Assembly (NCBI RefSeq): GCF_918797505.1
Contig: NC_092794.1
Coordinates: 2,232,001 to 2,296,000, forward strand
Direction: 5' to 3'
DNA: 64,000 nt
Source: Bemisia tabaci
Taxonomy: Eukaryota; Arthropoda; Insecta; Hemiptera; Aleyrodidae
Every line of letters begins with the position of its first letter. Within the stretch, counting starts at the first letter, position 1. Of this stretch, positions 25,401 to 38,600 are shown piece by piece. The notes under the pieces were generated by a model. The model ran no database searches, was not told where the DNA came from, and was given only the letters and a program-made list of their open reading frames with translations. The position numbers and the translations under genes are program-made.

Positions 25401-28400
25401 AAAGTTCTAAAATATTAGCCAAAATCAGAACATTTTTAATTCAAAATCTAAATTTATAATATTAGACATTGTATGACATGAATTAAGGAACAATTCCTGG
25501 ATTCCTTTATCTCTGCAATCTGTTGATACATCGAACATCAATCGATATAATCGATTTATGATGTTCGATGTAATCATGTTCAGAGCATTTCGCTTTTTTG
25601 ATGCATGAAGCTAATAGGCGTACACCTACATCTATAGTCCGTACGTTAAAAACCAAGAACAAAAAATATAAAATTACTAGTTTTTACGGAATTAACTGAC
25701 CCTTAGAAACCCCTGATCCTTCTGACGTATTTTGGAAGTTTCACCAGTTAATAATAGAATTATCACGAGACGAGCAGTGGTGAGACGTAAATGGTCGCGA
25801 CCATCGATATTTCCCCTTAGAAGCAATGGAAAAGAATCTATCATTAAGGTGTTCGTTGCAAACACCCTGTTTATTTATCCTTTTCCACACATTTAAAGGG
25901 AAGATCAATTGATAAAGCGCAAAGCACCACCACTTACTTGGAGACAAAAATAGGTTCAGAAATTGTTAGATTTGACCATGTTTTGATTCATTATATAGTT
26001 TCTGAGCCGTATTCTATGAAAACATTGATCTCTTAGCTATCAGCTGTACTTTGCGTCATCTTCCTAAATCAGTTTACCACACCTCGGTTGAAGCATGGAA
26101 TTCCCTTGACAAGAGGATTGAGTGCCCGATGAATATTTGTCCATAAATCATATTCTTGATCTCATTGAAGATTGGAGCTCACTGAGGGGTAGGGAAGGTG
26201 GGAAGAGTGGGTGGGGTAATATAAACCGAGTGTATAAGCAAGGCGCGGTGCTGAACTTATTGCAAAGCTTCATTCGCAACGCAGTGCGTGCATTTTAAGT
26301 TGCCGTTTTCCGAGAGCATGGGCTGAATTCCACTCGACTAAGTAAATATGTGTCGTCGCAACCCTCCGCAGTGTTGCCAATAAAATTCAATCGGGCAAAA
26401 TGATGGTAATATGTCGTACCGCGTCAGTGGCGAGGCGCGAATGATCGATTATCGATATTTCCCCATTTGAAGCTATGGTAAAACATCGATTATTACGGTG
26501 TTCGCAATATACACCCTGTTTATCGATCTTTTTTCATGGACTTAAATGGCAGATCGCAATCGATACATCGCAAAGCGCACCACGCTTCTGGTCTCGTCTG
26601 AACCAAAGTTTTTCCTCCTGCACAGTTTTAATTAATTCAATGAACAGAGGATAGTGAAATTTCAATTTCTTTCTCACCCGTCAACCTCTGGAACGGAGCT
26701 CTCGAATGAGCCAACATTTTTAGGACCTGTTTAAACAGGCCTGCTGGGCAAAAGTGGAATTTTCAGATGGACTTGCGTTGCTTTTATTTTTCAGGATAGA
26801 ATTTTGAACTCGACGACTCTCTGTATCTCACAATCAGCGCGGCTAGTTCGCGGGATGCCTACGGTGACTTTAACGCGCAGGTATGACAATGGACGATGAC
26901 TGTCGACAAGTTGCGATTTTAAGCAAAATGGTACATGTTTCTTATCCCCAATTTCACGTAATACAGGGTTTGCGCGACGAAAATTACTGAGATTGATTCC
27001 TAACCAAGATTTCTGATTTTCTTGATGCGTAACTTCAAGCCTTCCGCTCATGAATATAACAAAAGTTTATACGTGTGTCAAATCGCCCAATGAATGTTAC
27101 CGTACACGGGAAAAAATTAAATGTTGATACAGCATTTATATTGTTAAAAAATGTCCGACAAGTTTCAAATTCTGATTTTACACTTTAACAAATGCTAACG
27201 TAACTACGCCCACTGCAAAACGAACAAATTTAAATGTTATGCTAGCATTTTTGTAATGCAAAATCAGCATTTGAAACTTGTCGGACATCTTTTTAACAGT
27301 ATAAATGCTAAATCAACATTTAATTTTTTTCCGTGTACAACAGTCTAAGGTATGAAAGTTGGCATCCTGAATCTCGGTGCTTTGGCTAGGCTGTTGCACA
27401 TTGTTACCACTTGAACAATACAAGGAGGGGAGTGAACATTGCTCTATTAAGAACTGTTGCATGTACATATAGTGCACGATTTGATTCAAGTAGACTATCG
27501 CTCTCCTTGTGAGCGGGGAATTTCGACTTATTGAAACCAATGTAGACTGAGCACGTTAATTTCTTAGAAAAGAGTTGATCTCGTAATTTTCGTCGCGCGA
27601 ATCGTGCTCTAAGTGAAATTCTGTATAAGAAACATGTGTCAGCATGCTTAAAATTTAAGCCTTTTTGTGCTTTGTCTACTGGTCCACTTTAAACTGTCCA
27701 GGTTTAAGGAGGTTAGAATTGGCAGTTAAAACCAGACGACAGGTTTAACCCCCCCCCCCTCCACCATCTGACACGTACATGTTAGGCACCTCTTAAACCC
27801 CCGTCCGTTAAGACCAATGGCGAGGCGTGAATGATCGATTATCGATATTTCCCCATTGAAGCAATGGTAAAGAATCGATTATTAAGGTGCTCGTTGCGAA
27901 CACCTTGTTTATCGATCCTATCCCATAGGTTTGAGTGGGAGATCAATCGATATATCGCAAAGAACGCCACGCCACTGGCTAAGACCCTGACGCCTAACGT
28001 CGGATATTGCTGTTATCACAACAAGACAAGAAAATGAAAATAGAAAAATTGAAAGGAGGAAAGTATCACTTCGAAACGATTTCAGTCTAATGATGCAACA
28101 GAGCTTGGATGGCGAGACAGCAAGGTCGGTCGTTCGCATAAGCTGCGGCATTGCCAGATCACGGAGCGAAGCTACAAATTTTGCGAGCGTGCACGAATAG
28201 GACGGAGCGCTTTGGAATTGACACCTGCGCAATGCGATGAAACCGAAAGTGGAATATTAATGCAAACCTGTTCTCCGGTCCCCGCCCTGCCCTTCGCGAG
28301 ATTTCATTTGTTACAACTTCTCCCGTTATTCGGTCATTTCGCTACTCGCCTGTCAACGACCGCTATCACGTTGCAGTCTCGATCTAACCCGGTATTGTGT

Positions 28401-30623
28401 CACCGACGCCAAAGAATCGCGCCACTTTACGCCTTGATCTTAGGCTACCAAGTGGGGCAAGTGTGCTTCCGCCTGATTGTTTTCGGACCCGCCAAATTTT
28501 GACGGGACAGTTCGATAGTCTCGAAGAGCAGAAACAGGGTGGTGGAAATGTTCGATTTGTTTACACTGCGTACATCGCGGTCCACGGTAATTTTCTGCCC
28601 AAAGTTCGGGGGCAATCACCGTTGGATCCCAAGCCACCCTAGTAGCAGTAATCGCGATAAGTTGCGATTTGAGCGAAGAATGTATCGCGATTTTATCGAG
28701 GTTTCATTTCAGACACTGTAGTAATTTTAGTAGTAATCGGCACAGCGCAAGTTGCGCTGAAAAAAATGGATTGCTGATTTAACAATTAAATTGTTGAAAA
28801 ATATGTCCGACATGTTTCATATGTGCATTTTACAATAAAGGAAATCTGATTCAACCTCGGTGTGGTTAAATTAGCATTTTTTTGTTGTAAAATCTACATT
28901 GAGATATTGGGCACTTTTTTAAACTACATAATTGTTAAATCAGCAATTTCGTTTTTTTTTTTCCGTGTAACACTTGCGCTGTGCGAATCGTGTTTGACGT
29001 AAAATTTTAACGAGGGCACATAAATTATAATTCTTAAATTCGCATTTTGCCTTCCGTTTCAGGTTTCGAGTGACAGACCGAGTTTTGCCAAAATGGTGTG
29101 ATTAAACCATTCCTTCACATATGTAAATATGCCACAGAGAATTAGCAATTGCCGAAAAATTGCAATTTATTTGTGTTGAATGAAGCAATGATCCGATGCA
29201 GAAGTTAAGAAATAAAAGAGAAAATGCTGATAATTTTGCTTGGAACTCCTTTTTTAGATACATGATACCAGCCAGCACACGACTCTCGAAATGCCTACGG
29301 TGAAATCCTCAGTTGGATTTGGTTCGGATAGGCAACTAAACTAACAGCCAGGCAAAGCGGCGAGTATCACCAAGATTTGAAGGCGCTCCGAGCCGAGGTC
29401 GTGTGTTTTAAGTTATCCACCGATGCATCTTCTATTATGCTACCATGCTAAGGAAAAATGCCGTATGAACCTTCCGGCGTTGCCAAATTTCCTCTGATTA
29501 AGCACGAATTGACCGGAAAAGTTGTGAATATGTTTCTTCCGATAATTATTCAGACAATTTATTTGCACTTGATTCTAAAATATCTGAAAATACCAAGGAA
29601 AAAATTTCATAACTTTCTTCTAATATAACGTTTTATCGGGGGACATTTGGCAATTCTAGAATGTTCATACGGCGTTTTTCCTTGGTACGCCAGTATCAGT
29701 GCGAATAATTGGACGTATTCCTGTCAAACAGAACTATGTGCTTTATGACGTGAGCCCTGCTATGCATATATTCTTATGGGTCTCAAGGCTCATGTCCTAT
29801 TGCACATAGTTCTGTTTGATAGAAATACGTCCAATGGCAATTTGGTAAGTTAACGCCAATGTTCCTCGCAAAATGCTGGCGATTCGTAGCTTCTTGGGAC
29901 TAAAACAAGGCAAGTTTTTCTTACACTGCTTCCTAGGAGCGGTCCAATCAGAGAGAGGATGGAGCCAGATCCTGAGCCACCTCCGCCGCCACCTGATGAG
30001 TCACCGGAATCTCCGCCATCAGCCTGAAATCAGTGTCAAAAGTTATCATAATGCTCCAGGAAACGTCGCAGAGATATTTGGACCTCCCCAAATTTTGGCC
30101 GGTGAAATTCGGACTCAAGGTTGAAATCTGACCCTTCCAATAATTTTCACCCCCCCCCCCCCCCCCCCCCAATAACATAAATATTATCTGAAAAAAATCA
30201 TCAAAATCTAACTCTCATGCAGTCAATCTTTGTGAGGCTTTGGCAAGCTTTTCAATGTGGCACTAAAAAAAAAGCAATTCCTAAGTGCTCAATCAATGAG
30301 AAAAAGAAAAGAAAAATATACTCTTGAGATTCCAAGCTAGCTAGCGTTTATTCATTTATTTTTCCTGAATGGTTGTTCAACCTATGCTGGGACGAACAAG
30401 TGTGTTTGTACACTAAAAGAAGTATGGAAATTCCTATCACGAGTCTCCTTAACTTTTGACATCGTGATACTGTTTGATAAAGATAAGCAGACAGTTGCTT
30501 AACATCTAGTAGATTTCACCATTCTTTGGTGAATGCGTTTAGAGTTACGAAAATTGCTACCATGGAGTTGATGTTTACCATACTTGAACAATGGTTCAAG
30601 TAACCTCAGACTTTTCAGTACCT

Positions 30624-30678
<55 letters not shown>

Positions 30679-32600
30679 GGTGAGCTACTTTCGGTTAATA
30701 CAAGAAGAAAAATACAAACCACGCGACTTCATAGCTTAATTGTAATGCCACCTACGGAACTTTCACGTATCCGTAGCTTGGCAACGCTGTAGCGGGCGGG
30801 GAGACTTTTTCGTGAACTTGCCATTGCCGGAAAAGGCGTGTACTGTGATAGGGAATAACATATCGACGGTGAAACTACCAAACCACGTATCTCGTTTGCG
30901 GTGTTTAAAAATCTACGCTCACATTTTATTTTTTTGAAGTAGACCAAATCAATATCATTCCTTGAAATTTTCACAGAATTTTCTCCGCACGAAGAGGAAA
31001 AATCACGGAAATTTTCAAGACTGGACGTTAAGTAGTTTTTCATTTAAAAAATAAAATATGACAGGAAGTTTGCGACGTTGCAAACAGAGATACGTGGTTT
31101 GGTAGTTTCACCGTCGATATGCAACTCCGGAGAAAATCCATGAGGGGGGCAAAACCGCTGATTTTGAATAACCCTCTTTCTCGCAAAGTCAGCAAAATTT
31201 CTGTCATCTGTAATATTTAATTCCATTTAATTTGTCATTCAGAATGGCTTAAAGTTGCTCTTGAGACGCTCCAATTTTCAAAAATTTCCGGGCGAGACCC
31301 CCAGACCCCCCTTGGCTCATAACTATATCCTCCTGTGCCGCCCCCACAAAAATTTTCTAGTTCCGCCCATGGTTTTGGTACGGTTCGCATTGAATGGAGC
31401 ACGAATATCAACAGAAAAATCGCAAATCCCCAGAATCGATTGATTAAAGCTCTAGTTACTTTGTGTTCCCCTTCCCATATTGACCGAAATTTTTTGTTAT
31501 TTTTCCTGTTACTTAAAGATAAATAAACAGGAATACGTTTTCCCGCGAACGGCCTCTAAATAAGAAGGCTCAGAACTACCATGCCGGCCCTAGTCTGGTT
31601 ATCTCCGATTTGACATCACCAGAACAAGAATATGAATAATTTACTGCAAATCCATTTTGCCGGCAATGCTAGTGTAACAGTTGGATCAAAACCCGATAAT
31701 GTTATTAAAGTCGTATTAGTCCATGTCGCGCATGCAGCCAAAATCAATCAAGAGGCTATGAGGGTACGAACATGTGTGCAATGTGTTGCAATTTTTCTCG
31801 TGATAAAATCCCATATGCTGAACTAATTCTTCCAAAGCGAAATGCAATAAATCATTGCCAATAGACATCAATGCGCGTATGTTACGCAAATGAGGTTGAT
31901 GAGTTAGACTCTTAGTTTTGCAAGGAATAACGGCAGAAATCGAAAAAATTTCTCCGAGGCTTTTCACTTTTACGAGCTTTTACATCACTCGTTTGTATTA
32001 TTGCCTTAAGAGAAGCCAGAGGCCACTATAGGTGAAAAAATAAAACATAAATTAACTCTTCCAACGCTCACAAAGCACCTGTTCCAAAATGAAATTCAAT
32101 AGTTTAGCTCGCAAAAATGTACCTACATCTGCTAAACACCGCAAATTTACAACAGTTGTACCACGAAAAAATTTTCCCCAGTCCATAAATTGAAAAGAAT
32201 GCCCACTCAGAACAAGACAATTTGACTGAAAAATATTGTACTCCTGTACTGTCGTGATAAGGAAGAACGCCGTATGAAAATTCGAGAGTTGCCAAATTTC
32301 CCTGGATAAAACATATGTATTTTTGAGGAAGCTAGTGCATATTTTTTATCGATATTTTTAGATATTCTAGATAAAATTGAGAACAAAAATTTCTGAAAAA
32401 TTGGAAGAAAAATATTAACAAACTTTCCGAAAATTCGTAATGTACCAAAGGAAATTTAGCAACGCCTGAAGGCTCATATGGCGTCTGCCCTTAGTACGGC
32501 CTTAGTAGTGCCTTAGTATGTGGCATTGTAAACGCAACCGTTTGATTCTTGTCAAGACGCCTATCATTTTTTGTCGATGTCTCCTATTTTTTATTTTATC

Positions 32601-32648
<48 letters not shown>

Positions 32649-35600
32649 CTTTTTTTTTTACAAGCTTTAAAGAGCCCCTATTGGCTAATCCCACGCTACC
32701 ACCAGTCCCAGATGACAATGGTCTGAGACCATCAAACTCAGGTCATTTGGCCGGGAATCGAACCCATGACCTCTTGGTTGTAGGGTCAGCGCTACAACCA
32801 ATACATCACAGGAGGCCGACATACGTTTCATGTACATAACATTTACATTTTTTTTTGTTTTTTTTTTTGAAATTCCAATGATTCTCACACTCATTCTTTA
32901 TAGGCCCGCTACTGCAATAGTATCAGGTTGAGCCCATTAACTTGTCTCATTTTACCATCTGCTTTTGTAGGGTGAAATGAAGTGAAATATACTCACTCCA
33001 CCTCCTCCACTGCTGCTCCCAAGGAGACCGGACAGAAGGCTCAAAATGTTTGAGCCTCCACCGCCACCGCCACCCCCTTCACCGTCCTCGCCGTCGCCGC
33101 CTCCTCCGCCTCCTCCGCCCTGCAAAAGTAAATCATTTTCATTCATTAACAAATCATTTTAATTCATTGAGAAATCATTTTAATTCGTTAAAAAATCATT
33201 TTAATTCATTGAGAAATCATTTTAATTCATTGAGAAATCATTTTAATTCATTGAAAAATCACTGTAATTCGTTGAGAGATCATAAAGAACGTTTTAGGTG
33301 CGACCTCTATTTGAGCCCCTTCATATTTTGCTAATACCCTCCGCTTTGCCTGGTAGTTAGTGAAGTTGCCAAACCAAACCCAACAAAGGTTACACATCTC
33401 ATTACCTCCTTTTGCGAGTGTGGTATCTGGCATCATGGATTCGAGAAAAAAATATCTGTTTGCACTCCAAGTATGAAAGCTGTCTATCTTGTTTCTCTAA
33501 TTCTGATCTTTTACATTTTTTATTTTAAAAGAAAATATTTACATCTTTCTTCATCTAATTGATGAGACATTCAGTCATAGGAAACCTTATCTTCTTAAGA
33601 TGCTAATTTCAAATTTTTGGGGGCCATTGAAATGTTTTTTTCTAAAGAAACAAAGGATTTTACGAGTGGCAATGAAGCAAATTAAATTAAGGTCATAGTG
33701 TGTTTTTAGAGACTATGTTTCGTTTTGCGCCTCTTATCCATGGCCTGCTCCTCGAGAGCTCTCGGCGGTCCACGCCACACAGTGGATCGAGTCAATAGGA
33801 GGGGTCGGACAAATGGGCCTGTTGCATGCAAGAGATACAGCCGTGCGAATAGACTTGGTTGAGGTTAAATGACACGAAAATTACGATGGTCACGTTTAAA
33901 AAGCCTGAAATACACTCCTTACTGCGCAATTTGCGTTGTTAGGAGCGCGCTTTTTCAAATTTCTCGCGTCTGGGGGCAGTTTTCTAACGGAAACAATTAA
34001 CGGCAACTCGAGGCTATTTCCGGTCCACTAAAACTGACACCATAACCTAAAAATCGGAGCTCGTGATATCGTGAAATGAAATGTAGAAGGATTGCGTTGG
34101 ATATTTAAAAGTTGGTCGATTCGGTTACCGCATAAAGCGTATATGGACCACTATAAGAGATCACGTTGGGTTTGTAAACTGAAGGAAAAAATAACAACAA
34201 CAACAACGACTCGGCATCTTCCGGAAATCACCGAGCCCGCCGTTTGCTCGTTTCCGGTAATTAGAAAACTGCCCCCATACGCGGGAAATTTGAAAAAGCG
34301 CGTTCCTAACAACGCAAATTGCGCAGAAAGGAGTGTATTTCAGACTTTTTTAATGTGACCATCGTAATCTTCGTGTCATTTAACCTCTTAAAAGTCTATT
34401 CGCGCGGCTGTATCTCTTGCATGCAACAGGCCCATTGTTCAAACTTCAAACGCTTATAACTCCGTTTATACAAATCTTTGAGGTTCCAAAAGTGTGGTGG
34501 CCGGGATCCGAGAAAAAAAGTGCTCTTTATCTCGGATCCCGACCACCACCATGTAGGGCTCAGGTTTTCATCGTTTTTTTAAAAATGTTCATCGTATTTC
34601 CGGCTGAAAATGACTCAGTTGTGAGCGATACGTCTCGGTTTTTATTAATCGTGTATTTCAGCCTTGTTTTCCGTTTTCCCCCTTGTTTTTCCACTGGAAT
34701 CCCTCGTCTTCTGTAGTAGTGCGTTGAGAAATATCATTTGGACTGCATTTTGCAATTTGGACCTATAAATTCCGGCCCGGTTTAAAACAACGTATGTGCC
34801 ATTAGCTTCCCTATGCACATAAGTGTTTTTTTCAGATGAGCCAGAATTTATAGGTCCAAATTGCAAAATGCAGTTCATTTCATTTGGCCATTTCCTCCGG
34901 TTTATTTTAGAGTACCTGTATAGCGAGAGTATGGACAGATGTGAAACTCCGAAAATCCATCAGGCCTTCACCGATGCTTCTGCGAATAAAGTTAGGGCCC
35001 AGAAACGCAGCCAACCTATGAATTTCAATTATCCAGAACGATTTACTAATACTATTGTTACGAACCGTCGTTTATTAAGCACGTGTTTGACTCAGTTTTT
35101 GCATACATTTACTCAACTTCGCGGAAGAACGCTCATTTCTGTACATTCTTGGCCATCGTGGTTAGAAATGGAATCTGCAGACTGGCAGTGAAATTTTGTG
35201 CGTTAGAAGTTGGTTAGAAGGGTGGCTGCACTTTTAAGCCCTAAGCCCTCCAAGAAGCGATCTGTCCATACTCTCGCTATACAGGTACTCTAGTTTATTT
35301 GAATTCCTATGTGAAAGTGATAACTTACTCCACTACTGCTGCCCAAAAGCGGGCCAACGAGATTGAGGATGGACGCGGATCCAGATCCTCCGCCGCCGCC
35401 ACCGTCACCACTCTCTCCATCGCCTGAGCCCTGCACGCCGGCGCTTCCGGAACTACCCTAAAAGATTTCAAATTCAAATTGAGAAACACGACATATGCAC
35501 GTATACATATCAACAACAGGAAACGAATAAGAGAAGAACCCCTAATAATATCCATCAGTGTTCGAAACTCACAGGCGCCAACGCGCCAAGTGCGCCTAGA

Positions 35601-38600
35601 AAATCGGCCTTGGCGCCCAAAAAATGAAGGCTTTGCGCCAACGTGGCCCCTAAAAATTGCCTCTTAAAAATCTGAATTTTCATATTAGGTGTTTATTCGA
35701 AATTTTCAGCACTACAAGTGAAAGCTTTTTCTATTCTTCACGATTCCATCCTTAGTGCTTTTGTCTTCCCCAAGTTACGGCTACTTACTAGTTCTGTTAT
35801 GCGAAAACATCTTGCGTCTTTTTTTTCACTAAATGCGCCGTAATATATAGGCAAAAAGTCAATTTGGCCCCTAAAAAATCTTCAATGGCGCCTAAAATTG
35901 GGCTTGATGCGCCACATGGCTCCTAAAACTCAAAGGCGAGTTTCGAACACTGGTTTCCATGAACCTGTCGACATGCACTTTCCTGTGAAGGAAATATTAA
36001 GAAGATATTTTCGAGTAACTCATTTTCAATTCTATGATAATTTAAATAAAGAAAGTATTCATCACCTCCAAGTGTTACCTTTAAACCATAATTGGACACT
36101 ATTTCTCAAAACAAAATCAAGAGACATCAGCAACTGCAATATTTCATGAGACAATTCACATGAAACGACAGTTTTGATTCTCGTGAGACTTGCGAGGAAT
36201 TTGTCATTATATAACGAATATACAGGGGCTTTCTATAGAAAGCCCCTGTCCTTGCGGTACATTATATCACAGACATGTTATATCACAGGAATACAGGAAA
36301 TATTTGGATGATATGATTAAACTGTACTCTTTTGTAAACAAAAACAAAAAAAAAAAAAAAAAAAAAATTAAATAAACTGTCCAGAGGCACTAAACATCAA
36401 TTTATGTAACTTAGTGTGCTTCCGGGAGACATAGCCCAATTGGACACATTTATGCTAAAAGGAACTATGTGCAAGTGGAAATATGGGGTGTATTCGTGGT
36501 GACCTGGATAAGAAGCACTGTCAACGTGGATAAAGTTCCTTTAGAGAAAATGGAAAAGCGGGATTTGACATTAAATCAAAAGAAACTGAGCGCCAATTCG
36601 TGAGCCGTGGACATGTGACAAAAGCGTTGTGGACACGGCTCATGAGTTAAAGCTGAGCAAGAACGACATTGGAGACGCTTTCGTTGCCGCTGACGTCACG
36701 GGCGCTTTACAATCCCCATTGATTCTTATGGCCCGAGCACTAATGAGCACACCCAATCATTCCACTTAATTGCGCATAGTTCTATTTAGCATAATTATTT
36801 CCAATTATGCGTGGGGCTGTCATACTTTCTAGAACATGAAATAGTTTTATTTAGGGCGGAGCTACTTTGCTACTAACTAAATCAATTTACCGGAGAACAA
36901 AAAATTTATTGTAACTGAAGCAACTCTCAGAAAAGTCCATCCGACTGAGAGATCAAACTATTGCGATAAATGGACAGATACATTGATGGATCAGCATTAT
37001 GCGTTTTTTGGGTTTAGGCAGTCGGAAACACTGTCTCCGTTTTCGTCTGCCATTAATTCTTTTGGGAAGGGAGCGGCCTATGAACAAAAATTGGACGTAT
37101 TTCTACTAAACGGAACTATGTGCATTCAGACATGAGCCCTGAGACCCATAAGAGTATGGGCTTAACAGGGCTCACGTCATAATGCACATAGTTCCGTTTG
37201 ATAGAAATACGTCCAATTGTTGTTCTCCGTACGAAAGAACGTAACTCCAGTCAACGGTTGCAACATCACATTGACTCAAACAATTCGATTTTTTTACAAG
37301 AATGTACCTGGACAATTTTCGCCCAAAATTTTTCTGATTTTTGCGTGAGATCGGAGGAAAAATCATTGATAGTTTCCGTAAGAAAGTCCAATATTTTCCT
37401 CGTGAAAATTCAATATGCGAGGGGAAATTTGGCAACATTGAAATAGTTCCGTTCGATCCGATTTGGACCATGTAACCTCCTCCTTGCTGGACTGAGCATG
37501 ATTTTTCTGACCAAAAAAATGCACATGCTTTCTTTCATCATGTACATATTTTATGGGAAAATTTTCTCTGGGTCCAAGACTTCATTCTAGATCTACAATC
37601 GTTATTTTTAGGGAAGTAGTTCCTCGCTAATGAAGAAAACGGTAACACAGTCTCAGCAATACCTAATGCCTTTTGGTATGAGTAGAGCCTCCACTCTAGT
37701 TTGCACTATGACTCTTTTTTACCAAGCCATCAATCGAACATTTGATAAGAGCCCAGCAGACTGATCATTAAGATTAATACACAAATCTGTTGGCGGAGGA
37801 CCTTGTCGTGTAAGGAGCTGGTTGCGTTGGACAGCGCGGGCTGATTGTTAAAATTGGTAGACATAGCAATAGATAAGGAAGACAAAATGGATATCGAGGG
37901 ATCCTATCAGTGGAAGCAAATGGTTTTCATGGACGAATTAGTTTGTCCATAATTTTCTCCCTCAGTCTATAAGAACCACCCATTTCAACGAATAGAATCA
38001 CTCAATACTCCTTATATCTTCTTTGTATATAGCTGTGTCTATCGATATCAACAATCTGCTCGCACAGGAGGTATGTAATAGACTAACTAACGGCAAAGAC
38101 GAGTTATCCTACCGCTAGTACATCATTTTCTTCCTTTGTCTATAAGAACGACCCGTTCTAACCTATAGGATCACTTTATGCTCCCTATGTCTTCCTTGTC
38201 TATCGCTTTGTCTATCGCTTTGCCTATCAATCTCAATCATCAGCCCGCTGGATCGCTCCACTTTCTCTTCGTCTTCTTTGTCTATAGCTTTGTCTATTGA
38301 TTTGCTATAATGTGCCCGCAGGTACCTATGCTATACGAATACTATATCTATAAGAACCACTCGTTTTAACCGATAGGATCGTTCCATTTTCTATTTGTCT
38401 TCACTGTGTATAGCTTTGTCTATCGATTTCAATTATTAAGAGTTTTCTCCGCGCAATACTGCGCATGCGCGATAATATCGCAGAGAGGAGGAAACTAAGC
38501 GTGAAAGTAGATTTGCATACCCTCACTTTACAGATATCGTTTAAAATCCCATCAGTGTCCTTGAGCGTTTTGCATGTGTCTCAATTGGACAGCGCTAATC

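Larger units (their letters stand above)
24459..29924 (-). other. Intron 6 (about 5.5 kb)
   Basis: Contains a foldback MITE (24513-24838) starting 55 nt from exon 7, a C-family palindrome (24852-25087), three J-family copies (25775, 26425, 27815), O-family fragments, two further C-like palindromes (27112-27338 and 28755-28975), an E-family MITE and an F-family MITE (29708-29835) close to exon 6. 28180-28640 is a GC-richer stretch without a recognised gene. Confidence 0.75.
30024..32996 (-). other. Intron 5 (about 3.0 kb)
   Basis: Contains a poly-C run (30150-30170), a 49-T tract (30629-30677), an I-family MITE (30862-31118), an E-family MITE (32247-32501) and a tRNA-derived SINE (32603-32820). 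31120-32240 shows no recognised feature. Confidence 0.75.
33120..35328 (-). other. Intron 4 (about 2.2 kb)
   Basis: Contains the 21-bp tandem array next to exon 5, a K-family MITE split by the 620-bp L element, a short hairpin (34497-34550) and a G-family MITE (34738-34875). The 35.0-35.3 kb part shows nothing recognised. Confidence 0.75.

Noticed and set aside
25936..26010. GTAAGT donor-like site on the minus strand near 25936
   Set aside because: The only upstream CAG gives a frame with an early stop.
32549..32839. 96-codon plus-strand frame
   Set aside because: Antisense translation of the SINE and its A tail.
33125..33275. CRISPR-like regular repeats
   Set aside because: The 21-bp units are directly adjacent with no spacers, in a eukaryotic intron: a simple tandem repeat.
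34823..35191. 122-codon plus-strand open frame
   Set aside because: Starts in a G-family MITE; the rest shows no recognisable protein.
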